In this document: piece by piece, positions 25,212 to 34,002 of the stretch
Position numbering within the stretch: position 1 is the first letter of the stretch
Layout: the number at the start of each line of letters is the position of its first letter
Assembly: GCA_017532885.1 (NCBI GenBank)
Contig: JAFXIS010000080.1
Span: 1 to 64,000 of the forward strand
DNA length: 64,000 bases
Direction of reading: 5' to 3'
DNA from: Alistipes sp.
GTDB taxonomy: Bacteria; Bacteroidota; Bacteroidia; Bacteroidales; Rikenellaceae
Position numbers and translations under genes: made by a program
Notes under the pieces: generated by a model
Told to the model about the DNA's origin: nothing
What the model saw: only the letters and a program-made list of their open reading frames with translations
The model's database searches: none

Positions 25212-26258
25212 ATGAAAAGATTTTTATTTTTAGCAATGTTGTTTGGTGCGCTCAGCGTACAGGCTCAAACCACTGTCGAGCAGGAGCAGGCGGCACAGAT
25301 TGCGCAACTCCAAGAGGAGGTTGCAACACTCCAAGAGAAGGGAAAAACATGGGATAAAATCACAAAGGCCCTGCCCAAGATTTCAGGTTATGCACAGATT
25401 CGCTACGACTATAACGACGGCAATGGCTCATCGACATTCCAGTTGCGTCGCGTGCGTTTGACTTTCGATGGTAATATTTCACCCAAAATGGATTATAAAT
25501 TGCAGCTTGAATTGACCTCACCGAAAATCGTTGATGCCTATTTTTCATACAAGCCAATGGCGGGTTTGAAGTTGCGCGTAGGACAATATAAGGTACCTTT
25601 CTCTATTGAGAATACCGAATATGGCCCCACCAAGCTCGAACTTATCGACTACCCGATGGCGATATCATATCTGGTAGGAAACAGTGAAGCAGCCAACGCA
25701 AAAGATAAGGCCAATGGCCGTGATATCGGTGTCAAACTTTATGGCGACCTCTTCAACAAGGTTGTTAGCTACGATTTGGGCGTATTCAATGGTGCCGGCA
25801 TCAACTGTAAAGACAACAACAAATCAAAGGATATTGCTGCGCGCCTCTTTATTCGTCCCGTAGATGGTCTGCTTCTGTCAGGCTCATTCTTGTGGAGTGA
25901 GGGTGGCTCTAACTACTTCGCACGCAATCGTTGGGGCGCCGGTATATGCTATGACAAGGGAGCTTGGATGGCTCGTTCGGAGTGGATTGGCGGAAAAACC
26001 GATAATGTAAAATCTGATGGTCTTTATATAACAGCAGGTTATCGTTTCTGCAAAGATTGGATGGTTGTGGCACGCTACGATTCATTCTGTTTCAATGATG
26101 ATGCTCGCAAAGAGATGACCCAAGAGAACTATACAGCAGGTATCGCTTGGAAGCCCATTAAGCACTTCAAATTACAGTTGAATTATGTATATGAGGACTA
26201 TATTCAGGGCAAGGGTCACAACAATGTTATGCAGATTCAGGCAGCTGCGATGTTCTAA
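25212..26258 (+). CDS. Porin, phosphate-selective OprO/OprP family
   Basis: 348 aa. Signal peptide MKRFLFLAMLFGALSVQAQ is followed by a short coiled coil (EQAAQIAQLQEEVATLQEK). The barrel starts at ISGYAQIRYDYND. FQLRRVRLTFDGNISPKMDYKLQLEL and VGQYKVPFSIENTEYG are the conserved OprO/P blocks, and the protein ends in an aromatic Phe. It forms a trimeric outer-membrane pore for anions, often phosphate or polyphosphate. The coiled coil probably trimerises in the periplasm. It is a single gene with a strong terminator; I see no clear pho-box. Confidence 0.88.
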   Translation: MKRFLFLAMLFGALSVQAQTTVEQEQAAQIAQLQEEVATLQEKGKTWDKITKALPKISGYAQIRYDYNDGNGSSTFQLRRVRLTFDGNISPKMDYKLQLELTSPKIVDAYFSYKPMAGLKLRVGQYKVPFSIENTEYGPTKLELIDYPMAISYLVGNSEAANAKDKANGRDIGVKLYGDLFNKVVSYDLGVFNGAGINCKDNNKSKDIAARLFIRPVDGLLLSGSFLWSEGGSNYFARNRWGAGICYDKGAWMARSEWIGGKTDNVKSDGLYITAGYRFCKDWMVVARYDSFCFNDDARKEMTQENYTAGIAWKPIKHFKLQLNYVYEDYIQGKGHNNVMQIQAAAMF

Positions 26259-26282
26259 TTGCAAACCATAAACAAGATTTAG

Positions 26283-26315
26283 GGACCTGTCTAATATTTT
26301 GGACAGGTCCTTATT
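26283..26315 (+). terminator. Rho-independent terminator of the porin gene
   Basis: GGACCTGTC (26283-26291) pairs with GACAGGTCC (26302-26310), followed by TTATT. Confidence 0.8.
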
Positions 26316-26374
26316 GTATCACAAAACAAAAACAGACGACCCAAATGTCGTCTGCTCTGCATTCTCATGGAAGG

Positions 26375-26461
26375 CGGAAAGAGAGGGATTCGAACCCTCG
26401 GAACAGTTGCCCGTTCACCGCATTTCGAGTGCGGCCCGATCGACCACTCCGGCATCTTTCC
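26375..26461 (-). tRNA. tRNA-Ser (anticodon CGA)
   Basis: Read on the minus strand: acceptor GGAAAGA pairs with TCTTTCC, the D-arm holds GCCGGAGTGG, and the anticodon arm is CCGCA-CTCGAAA-TGCGG (anticodon CGA). A long variable arm (class II) and the T-arm GAGGG-TTCGAAT-CCCTC follow. The discriminator is G, and no CCA is encoded, as is usual in Bacteroidetes. It lies between the porin and the end of the glycan locus. Confidence 0.97.
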
Positions 26462-26524
26462 TTTTCTCGCGGCAAATATACAAACTTTTCGCTTTCGTTG
26501 TATCTCTCTGTCGATTTTTATCAC

Positions 26525-26560
26525 AAAAAAACACCTCTCCCCAATCAAGGGAAGAGGTGT
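26525..26560 (-). terminator. Terminator of the glycan-utilisation locus
   Basis: On the minus strand ACACCTCT pairs with AGAGGTGT, with an inner CCC/GGG, then seven T. It sits about 25 nt after the last GH97 gene. Confidence 0.85.
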
Positions 26561-26582
26561 ATTGTGATATTTTACCAAAGGG

Positions 26583-28568
26583 TTACTTCTGCTTGATAAT
26601 CATTGCAAAGCCACCACCCGGAGCCATATGAATCGGCAGCTTGTCGCCCGATTTCACGGTCAGATTTTCGGTCTTATAATCCAAACCGGTGAGGTCGGCA
26701 TTGATACCATCGCGGAACAGAGCTACCTCCCACTCCCCCTCGCCGAGGAATGAGAAATCTACCTCCACATCGCGAGCTACCCACGATGTAAGACCGCCAA
26801 CATACCAAACACCATCCTTTCGGCGTGCCATAACAATATGCTCGCCAACCTTACCCGACAACACCTTCGATGAGTCGAAAACGGTAGGGATAGAGGCAAT
26901 ATAGCGTGTTGTTTCATCCTCGCGCAAGTAGTTCGACGGAGTGTCGCACAGCATCACAAACGGAGAGTCATAAACAACATACATCGCAACCTGATGCGCG
27001 CGTGTACCTTGACTCATGGGGCGCTTGTCGATAGAGCGGAAATCACCCTTTGCGGCGTTGAGCATTGCACCCTGCGTATAGTCCATCGGGCCGGCAGCCA
27101 TACGGATATAAGGAATCAAAACATCGTTCAAAGGCATGTCGGCGCGGTCGCGGTCGGTCCACTTCATCTGCTCCAAGCCAAAGACGCCCTCATAGTTGAT
27201 GACATTGGGGTATGTGCGGCTCAAACCCGTAGGCTTGTACATTCCGTGGAAGTCAATCAAGAGCTTATGCTTTGCAGTAACCTCCGACAAACGATAGATG
27301 TCCTGCACCAAAAGTTGGTCCTGAGCATCGAAGAAATCGACCTTGAAGCCTGCGATACCCATCTTTGAGTAGTGTGCGCACGCCTCCTCGGCCTGCTCAA
27401 GCAGGGTCTGACCTACCGCCCACAGCAAGAGCTTCACGCCTCGCTCACGGGCATACTCTACCAACTCGGGGATATTCATCGACTCGTAGGGCTTCAACAA
27501 GTTACGCTCATGGAAGGGATACCAGCCATCGTCCAGCATAACATACTCGATGCCATACTTCGCAGCGAAGTCGATATGGTATTTATATGTTTCGGTGTTA
27601 ATGCCGGCACGGAAATCAACGCCATAGAGGCGCACGCCGTTCCACCAATCCCAAGTAGATTTTCCTCCCTTAATCCATGAGGTATCCTCAACACGGCTGG
27701 GCGCAGCCAACTGATAAACCATGTTGTTTACGGGGAGCTGTGTGTCGTCCTGAGCATAGCCCACAACACGCCACGGGAATGTACGGCTACCCGTTGTCTT
27801 TGCCACGATATCGTGATAAGCCGTAGGGCGCTTCGAGCCGCTACCGGTAATCTTCCACTCCGAAGGCAGTGGTGTGGGGAAGGCCTTAAGACCAATCTTC
27901 TCCTCGGCAAATGTCACAAACAGGCCGGGATAATCCTCCACATCCGACTCAGTGAGCAGGAGCTTACCTGCCTCTCCGGCATCGACCATAACGGGCATAA
28001 ATGCCAGGCGGTCGGTATGCGACTTCACATCCGACAACTTCTCCAGCGTATATTGGCTCTCGAACGAAGTGTAGTAGGGGTCGTTGCGCTTGTCGGCATA
28101 GGGAATAACGAGGTTATAGTCCTCCACGAAGTTGAACTCCACGACCTCGTTCTTGATTGTCAAATCCTCATTCTTTGCCGTTACAAAACGATATGCAACA
28201 CCATCGTCATAGGCGCGGAACTCCAACGAGTAGCCGTCGCGGCCTACGATAGTCAGATAGTTATACTCCGCATCAAACTCCGCCTGACGATACAGCGGAG
28301 CTATGATATGCTCCGACTTATTGCCCTCGGTAACCTTGCGAATACGCATAGCATCACCCAGAACTACGCCGCCCTCCAACTCCATAGCGATGCGCGACGG
28401 AGCAAGAATCTGCTTGCCGCTTACAGCCAGCGTATATGATGTCTGCGCGGCAACATCCACCTTAACCTCAAGTTTCCCATTGGGGCTTGTGAGGCTATAA
28501 CTCTTTGCCGATGCAGCCTGCATAGCCAGCATAGACAACAAAACCAGTGCAATTAAAATCTTCTTCAT
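26583..28568 (-). CDS. GH97 glycosidase, probable retaining alpha-galactosidase
   Basis: 661 aa with signal peptide MKKILIALVLLSMLAMQAASA. The N-terminal GH97 beta-sandwich (SLTSPNGKLEVKVDVA) leads to a TIM barrel: WDWWNGVRLYGVDF, EYVMLDDGWYPF, IAGFKVDFFDAQDQ, FHGMYKPTGLSRTYPNVINYEGVFG. Retaining GH97 alpha-galactosidases use an Asp nucleophile and a Glu acid/base about 55 residues later; here the Asp in KVDF (about residue 409) and the Glu in NYEGV (about 460) fit. Inverting SusB-type members use glutamates instead. It is the last gene of the locus, 12 nt after the GH110-like gene, and has a homologue at 31987-33948. Confidence 0.9.
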   Translation of the reverse strand: MKKILIALVLLSMLAMQAASAKSYSLTSPNGKLEVKVDVAAQTSYTLAVSGKQILAPSRIAMELEGGVVLGDAMRIRKVTEGNKSEHIIAPLYRQAEFDAEYNYLTIVGRDGYSLEFRAYDDGVAYRFVTAKNEDLTIKNEVVEFNFVEDYNLVIPYADKRNDPYYTSFESQYTLEKLSDVKSHTDRLAFMPVMVDAGEAGKLLLTESDVEDYPGLFVTFAEEKIGLKAFPTPLPSEWKITGSGSKRPTAYHDIVAKTTGSRTFPWRVVGYAQDDTQLPVNNMVYQLAAPSRVEDTSWIKGGKSTWDWWNGVRLYGVDFRAGINTETYKYHIDFAAKYGIEYVMLDDGWYPFHERNLLKPYESMNIPELVEYARERGVKLLLWAVGQTLLEQAEEACAHYSKMGIAGFKVDFFDAQDQLLVQDIYRLSEVTAKHKLLIDFHGMYKPTGLSRTYPNVINYEGVFGLEQMKWTDRDRADMPLNDVLIPYIRMAAGPMDYTQGAMLNAAKGDFRSIDKRPMSQGTRAHQVAMYVVYDSPFVMLCDTPSNYLREDETTRYIASIPTVFDSSKVLSGKVGEHIVMARRKDGVWYVGGLTSWVARDVEVDFSFLGEGEWEVALFRDGINADLTGLDYKTENLTVKSGDKLPIHMAPGGGFAMIIKQK

Positions 28569-28580
28569 AGGTTTTTAGGG

Positions 28581-30302
28581 TTATTTGGTTTGTATATCAA
28601 CATTTACACAATCCTCGATAACAAATGCTCGCTCCTCACCCAGAGTATAGGGATAGGCGTCCGACTCGATAATCTCGTTATTGCGGAAGGTGCAGCCATC
28701 CACACTATAAAGGTTCAAAATTCGGGGATCCGAGATTATGAACTTATTGTTCTCTATCAGGATGTTACGATTATAACGGCTCGCAGCTCTATCCTCCTTT
28801 GGTCCCGAGCCCACAGCGATGCAGGCCGTACCCCAGCGGTAGTAGCCATAGTTGCAGTTGTCGAAGGTGTTGTTACGAATGATAACATCGCGCACACCCG
28901 CCTGCTCATACCAATAATATCCGTCGCCCTCGAAGTAGATAGCCGAACCGGGAATATGGAAGTAGCAATCCTCGATGATGGTCTGCTTGCGTGAGCCTAA
29001 AAGCAAACCACGCGCGCGATTGTTACCCATGCGGCAACCCTTAATCAACACCTCGGGATAGCTTATGTCGGTAATAAGGTCGCCCACCGCAGCCTCCTCG
29101 GCAATATTTTTCGCAAAAGCAACCTCATACCACTCTTTGTTAAGGCGGATGACCTCCTCAACCTTAATTTCGTCGTAAGTCGTAAGGCTCATCTGCTTCA
29201 ACATCTCGACCGTACGGCCCTCGCGCAATACATCCAAGCCATATTGCTGCTCATGGGGGAAGAATACAAGGATGCGGTTAGGCTCCAAAATCTGCTTCAC
29301 AATGCCATACATACCGTGGATGTTGGTCGCATCGTCAATCTGGTTGAAGAAGTGACAATCAATCATACGAAGGTAACCCTCACAATGGGTAAAGTGTGTA
29401 GCGTCGGCCGTGATGCTAATCATGCGCTCACTACCCTCCTCCGGCTCGATATATACACGCAGCAACTCAATATCGCGGCTATGTTGTGCCACAACACCCA
29501 TACCTCCGGCGTGACGAATCGTTACATCGTGGATATTTACGCCAGCGCTCTCGTCAATGGCAATAGCGGGACAAAGACGATGTCCGGGGCCCAAGAACAA
29601 GACATTTCCGACCTTGGCGGTGAGTTTCTGCTTGAAGATACGCACCGTACCATCTTCGCGTTTCTCGGCAGGAATGGTGTTGTCGGTGAGCCAATAATCG
29701 CTGGCCATAAACTCAGGCTCACGGCGCTCCGAGTTCATCTCCAAGAGGTGCGAGAAGGGATAATTATTGCCTCGCTCGTCCGAGAAATAGAGGTTGCCGT
29801 TGCGTATCGCATAACGATAATCCGCCGGGAAGCGCAAATCAACCCAACCGTCGCCCACACGCTCAACCTTACCCTCGGAATGGAATGTACGGGCATAGTC
29901 CATCGTAAAGTCCTTGATGGTTACATTGCGGCAACTGTCGATAGTAAATGCCGACACAAAGCCGTGAAGTATAAACTTCGCGCCATTTCCCTCGACAGTA
30001 AAATCCTCCATATCGGTTAAATCGAAGACAAAACGCTTCAAACCTGCCGAGTTGTTCGTAACATAGGCATACTTCTCGAATGCCAATTCGGGATAGAAGT
30101 GATATGTTCCCTCGGGTACAATCAAACGCTCGGCTTTCTGCTTGCGCGCCTGCTCTACGGCACGGCGGAATGCCATGGTGTTGTCGTCACCAAAGGTATA
30201 CTGCTCAAGGTAGTCGGCTACATTTACTTCACCGCCTTTTGTTTGACAGCCGCAGAGTGCAAGGCACAGAGCGGCTGTCAATATAAGTGATTTAATATTC
30301 AT
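28581..30302 (-). CDS. GH110-like alpha-1,3-galactosidase, parallel beta-helix lipoprotein
   Basis: 573 aa. Lipoprotein signal MNIKSLILTAALCLALCGC (Cys 19). A right-handed beta-helix follows, with repeats such as VTIKDFTMDYARTF, VNIHDVTIRHAGGMGVV, IELLRVYIEP, VLIKGCRMGNNRARG and VIIRNNTFDNCNYG. The central FNQIDDATNIHG matches the acidic motif I associate with GH110 active sites. GH110 enzymes remove alpha-1,3-linked galactose, for example from blood-group B or linear alpha-Gal epitopes. The start lies 12 nt after the esterase stop, so the genes are co-transcribed. The beta-helix fold is certain from the repeats; the family call is from remembered motifs. Confidence 0.8.
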   Translation of the reverse strand: MNIKSLILTAALCLALCGCQTKGGEVNVADYLEQYTFGDDNTMAFRRAVEQARKQKAERLIVPEGTYHFYPELAFEKYAYVTNNSAGLKRFVFDLTDMEDFTVEGNGAKFILHGFVSAFTIDSCRNVTIKDFTMDYARTFHSEGKVERVGDGWVDLRFPADYRYAIRNGNLYFSDERGNNYPFSHLLEMNSERREPEFMASDYWLTDNTIPAEKREDGTVRIFKQKLTAKVGNVLFLGPGHRLCPAIAIDESAGVNIHDVTIRHAGGMGVVAQHSRDIELLRVYIEPEEGSERMISITADATHFTHCEGYLRMIDCHFFNQIDDATNIHGMYGIVKQILEPNRILVFFPHEQQYGLDVLREGRTVEMLKQMSLTTYDEIKVEEVIRLNKEWYEVAFAKNIAEEAAVGDLITDISYPEVLIKGCRMGNNRARGLLLGSRKQTIIEDCYFHIPGSAIYFEGDGYYWYEQAGVRDVIIRNNTFDNCNYGYYRWGTACIAVGSGPKEDRAASRYNRNILIENNKFIISDPRILNLYSVDGCTFRNNEIIESDAYPYTLGEERAFVIEDCVNVDIQTK

Positions 30303-30314
30303 GGAAATTCTTTT

Positions 30315-31790
30315 TTAGCGAATTTCACCAATCTCCTCAGCAGGAATCTCCCACGAATCGGTACGGAATGGTACCAAAGGCAAATCGTAAGTGGTCTTAA
30401 CATTTGCCTCGGGGCAGTAGTTCTTGAACGCATAGCGTACAGCCACAGGCTTCTCAACCTTGTCAGAGCTTACAGCAATCTTATTCTGCCACCAGAGCAT
30501 GCGTGCGCGTGCAGGATAGAACACCTTATCCTCACCGGCAACCTCAAAGCCCTCCAAACGCAAAGTGTGAGTCTTGCTGAAGCCTACGAGTGAGTTGGGC
30601 TCGTTAGCCGAGCCATCTGAAAGGTTATTCATCGAGATGATAATCTCCTTATCCTTAACCTCCATAGACTTATAGGTTGGAGCTGCTGCGGGAACACCTG
30701 CCAACTTATAGTCGCGAGCCAAAGCCAACCAAGCCAAACGCTCACCCACCTGCTTCTTCTTCGCCGGGTGGATACATGTAGGATGACCAAGGTCGGTAGT
30801 AGCAGCCACAGCTACATTCTCCAACTCGGCAGCTGCCTGATACTGAGCCTCGATAACCAAAGGAAGTGAGCGAAGGTGATTACCCTCGTATGAATATGGA
30901 GCCAACTGTGTGATATAGAATGACATATTGTCATCGCCCCACATCTTACGCCAAAGGTTGATAAGGCCCTTCTGCAACTCCTTGTAATCGTACCAGTTCT
31001 TGCGGTTTGAGCATCCCTGATACCAGATAAAGCCCTTTGCTGTATAGCCTGCGATAGGCAAAATCATACCATTGAAAAGACGACCTGTCTCTGAAGCGTC
31101 ACCACGCCAAGCGTTGCAAACATCGTGGTTGATGTTCTCAATCTCGGCAACAGACTCCTTTGACATCCATGTCTCGATTGTAGAACCTCCCCAATTCGAG
31201 GTAAGCAAACCTACAGGAATACCCAAAGCCTTATAGAGGTGCAAACCAAAGAAATAACCCGTAGCGCTGAACGAAGCTACGCTTGCAGGGTTTGAGCAAA
31301 GCCACTCACCCTTACAATCCGACTGAGGCTCCAAAGTTGAGTTACGAGCTACGGTAAACATACGGATACCGGGGTAGCTGGCAGCATTCATAACATACTC
31401 GGCAGAGTTCTCAACCGGCTGGTTGATAAAGCCATTTACGGGCATCTCCATATTTGACTGACCACCGCAAATCCAAACCTCTCCCAAGAGAATATTATCC
31501 AAAACGACCCTGTCGCCATCGTTTACAGTGATAGTGTAAGGTCCACCTGCCTCGCCTGTTGCAAGCTTCACGCTCCACTTACCCTCATCGTTAGCCGTAG
31601 TGCTATACTTGGCATTGTCCCATGATGTTGTGATGCGAACCTTTGCATTAGGCTCTGCCTCTCCCCAAAAATTAACCTCTGTGTTACGCTGCAACACCAT
31701 ATTGCTACCCAATACTGCAGGCAACTTTACCTTTGCCGCAACATCCATAGCCATCAGGAGTACAAGCGCGGCCAATAAGATTCTTTTCAT
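30315..31790 (-). CDS. Sialate O-acetylesterase-like (SASA) carbohydrate esterase
   Basis: 491 aa with signal peptide MKRILLAALVLLMAMDVAA. The beta-sandwich KLPAVLGSNMVLQRNTEVNF is the standard N-terminal module. The SGNH-like catalytic core shows EVWICGGQSNMEMPV (Ser nucleophile in GQSNM), GLLTSNWGGSTIETWM, FIWYQGCSN and the late ATTDLGHPTCIHPAKK with the catalytic His. It removes O-acetyl groups from sialic acids or other mucin sugars, clearing the way for glycosidases. Within the locus it is 12 nt upstream of the GH110-like gene. Confidence 0.9.
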   Translation of the reverse strand: MKRILLAALVLLMAMDVAAKVKLPAVLGSNMVLQRNTEVNFWGEAEPNAKVRITTSWDNAKYSTTANDEGKWSVKLATGEAGGPYTITVNDGDRVVLDNILLGEVWICGGQSNMEMPVNGFINQPVENSAEYVMNAASYPGIRMFTVARNSTLEPQSDCKGEWLCSNPASVASFSATGYFFGLHLYKALGIPVGLLTSNWGGSTIETWMSKESVAEIENINHDVCNAWRGDASETGRLFNGMILPIAGYTAKGFIWYQGCSNRKNWYDYKELQKGLINLWRKMWGDDNMSFYITQLAPYSYEGNHLRSLPLVIEAQYQAAAELENVAVAATTDLGHPTCIHPAKKKQVGERLAWLALARDYKLAGVPAAAPTYKSMEVKDKEIIISMNNLSDGSANEPNSLVGFSKTHTLRLEGFEVAGEDKVFYPARARMLWWQNKIAVSSDKVEKPVAVRYAFKNYCPEANVKTTYDLPLVPFRTDSWEIPAEEIGEIR

Positions 31791-31799
31791 AATTTTTAT

Positions 31800-31910
31800 T
31801 CTTTATTTAGTAGTTTTTACCCATTTGAAGAGCGCCGCTTTTAATGATATCTTCCATGCTATATTTAAGCACCATCTTTACAACGCTATCCTTATAATGC
31901 TATCTTTATA
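31800..31910. repeat. Short degenerate tandem units
   Basis: Units like GCTATCTTTAT, GCTATCCTTAT and ACCATCTTTAC recur with a period of about 16-18 between the esterase gene and the GH97 terminator. They are weak and perhaps only low-complexity sequence. Confidence 0.3.
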
Positions 31911-31911
31911 A

Positions 31912-31955
31912 AGAGAGTTTCGCGCAGAACGAAGAGCCCCACAACAAAACTCTCT
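31912..31955 (-). terminator. Hairpin after the first GH97 gene
   Basis: AGAGAGTTT pairs with AAACTCTCT (9 bp), and a T/A-rich run follows on the minus strand. It may give partial termination between the upstream and downstream halves of the locus. Confidence 0.5.
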
Positions 31956-31986
31956 AAAATTAATTATAACTCACCTAATGCGGAGA

Positions 31987-33948
31987 TTACTTCACCTCCT
32001 CCAAAATGATTCCGAAGCCTCCACCCTGTGCCATAGCGATTGTGAGCTTGCTGTCAGCCTTCACAACCTGCTCGGTGATGGTGTGATGTGTAGGATTCTC
32101 GTTTGCATCAGCAGCATCTGCCAAGATTGTAGCCTTGTACTCCTTGCCCTCGTCGAGGAATGCAAAGTCTACCTCTACATCGCGAGCTGTCCAGTTTGTA
32201 AGACCTCCGACAAACCACTTCTCGCCAGACTTACGAGCCGATACAATCCACTCGCCCATCTTACCCGACAAAATCTCGGTCTTCTCTGTAATGGTAGGCA
32301 TCTGAGCGATGAACTTTGTACACTCGGGCTCCGCCTCATAACGAGTAGGAGCGTCGCACAACATTACGATAGGAGCGTCGCAAACAACATACAAACCTAC
32401 CTGGTGTGCGCGTGTACCCTGGCTCATAGGAGTATAGTACTCAATCTTGAAGCCCTCGCGTGTGGCGTTACGCATAGCTCCCGGAGTATAATCTGCGGGG
32501 CCCTGTACCATACGGATATATGGGAATGTAACATCATACTCAGGCATATTGGGGTTGCTCCACTTCAACTCCTCCAAGCCATATACGCCCTCGAAGTTGA
32601 TAACATTAGGATATGTACGGTTAAGTCCCGTAGGCTTATAAACACCATGGATATCCAACACCAACTTATGGCGAGCGGTCATCTCGGCAAGGTTGTAGAC
32701 TACATCTACCGCCTTCTGGTCGTCACGGTCGATGAAATCAACCTTGAAACCTGCGATACCCATATCGGCATAGTGCTTGCAGTGCTCATCCTCGATAATG
32801 GTAGCAACAGCCCACAAGATAAGTTTCACATTCTTCTCATTTGCATAAGCGATTAACTCCTCGAGGTCAATCTCCTCAACGATGTTATACAAGTCGCCTG
32901 ACTGGGGAACATACCAACCCTCATCCAAAACAACATACTCCAAGCCGAACTCCGATGCGAAGTCGATGTAGTACTTATAGGTAGCATTATTTACACCGGG
33001 CTCGAAATCTACGCCCTCGTCGATGCCCCAATCATTCCACCAATCCCAAGCAACCTTACCGGTCTTTACCCAAGAGTAATCACCAATGCGGTTCTCGGCT
33101 GCCAACATATAAACCATGTTGTTGGTAGGAAGGTCATTATCCTCATCAGCTACCGCCAACACGCGCCATGGGAATGTGCGCTCACCCTTCGTAGCGGCGA
33201 TATAATCGTGGCGTGTTACAACCTTCTCCTGATGACGACGCTCGTGAAGGTATACGCTATCGGGAACCTCTACGAAATATCCTGACAAACCACCCTCTTT
33301 AGGCTCGATGAACATACCGGGGTAAGACTCCATATCTGCCTCCATGATAAGCACCTTACCTGCTGCACCGCAATCTACCGCCAAAGGCAAGATAATGGGT
33401 TTTGAGCCATCTACCTCGCTCTGCTTGGTAAGTGTATAAGGGAACTGGAAAGCATTTGCGATACCATTGGTATAAGGAATCCACATTGCTGGGTCACCGG
33501 CAAAGTTGAATTCCGAAGTCTCATCCTTAACGACGATGTCACCATCGAAAGCTGTCTCAAAACGATATGCGCAGCCCTCATTAAATACGCGGAATGTAAC
33601 GGCAGCATCACCTCCCAAGTCCAAACGGAGCTGGTTGTAATGCTCTGTAACGGTGCTCTGACGATAGAAGGGAGCCTCTACCGTACGGTGCATTGTAGAA
33701 CGCTTCGCTGTAGCCTCGCATGCGCCAACGCCAATCTCGGTGCCATCCTCAAGATGCATAGCAATTGCAGATGACTCCAACAGGGGAGTACCATGGCGTG
33801 TAACCTTATAAGAGAGGTTCTCGGCAGTTGAAACCTCAACAACAAGTGTTCCGTCAGGTGATGTTACCTGAAACTCTGTACCACGCTCTGCACAGCATGA
33901 TGATGCCAAGAGAGCAGTAGCCAAAAGGGTTAGTTTTACAAATTTCAT
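31987..33948 (-). CDS. GH97 glycosidase, probable retaining alpha-galactosidase
   Basis: 653 aa. Lipoprotein-like signal MKFVKLTLLATALLASSCC. The GH97 layout matches its homologue downstream: FQVTSPDGTLVVEVST, WDWWNDWGIDEGVDF, EYVVLDEGWYVP, IAGFKVDFIDRDDQ, DIHGVYKPTGLNRTYPNVINFEGVYG. The same Asp/Glu pair is present, so the retaining alpha-galactosidase branch is likely. It differs widely from the 661-aa homologue, so the two probably have different linkage or aglycone preference. It follows the HExxHxxGxxD gene by 54 nt. Confidence 0.9.
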   Translation of the reverse strand: MKFVKLTLLATALLASSCCAERGTEFQVTSPDGTLVVEVSTAENLSYKVTRHGTPLLESSAIAMHLEDGTEIGVGACEATAKRSTMHRTVEAPFYRQSTVTEHYNQLRLDLGGDAAVTFRVFNEGCAYRFETAFDGDIVVKDETSEFNFAGDPAMWIPYTNGIANAFQFPYTLTKQSEVDGSKPIILPLAVDCGAAGKVLIMEADMESYPGMFIEPKEGGLSGYFVEVPDSVYLHERRHQEKVVTRHDYIAATKGERTFPWRVLAVADEDNDLPTNNMVYMLAAENRIGDYSWVKTGKVAWDWWNDWGIDEGVDFEPGVNNATYKYYIDFASEFGLEYVVLDEGWYVPQSGDLYNIVEEIDLEELIAYANEKNVKLILWAVATIIEDEHCKHYADMGIAGFKVDFIDRDDQKAVDVVYNLAEMTARHKLVLDIHGVYKPTGLNRTYPNVINFEGVYGLEELKWSNPNMPEYDVTFPYIRMVQGPADYTPGAMRNATREGFKIEYYTPMSQGTRAHQVGLYVVCDAPIVMLCDAPTRYEAEPECTKFIAQMPTITEKTEILSGKMGEWIVSARKSGEKWFVGGLTNWTARDVEVDFAFLDEGKEYKATILADAADANENPTHHTITEQVVKADSKLTIAMAQGGGFGIILEEVK

Positions 33949-34002
33949 AATAGAGTTTTATCTTTTAGTTTTAGTTTTCAAATATTGGTAGGGCTCACGC
34001 CA

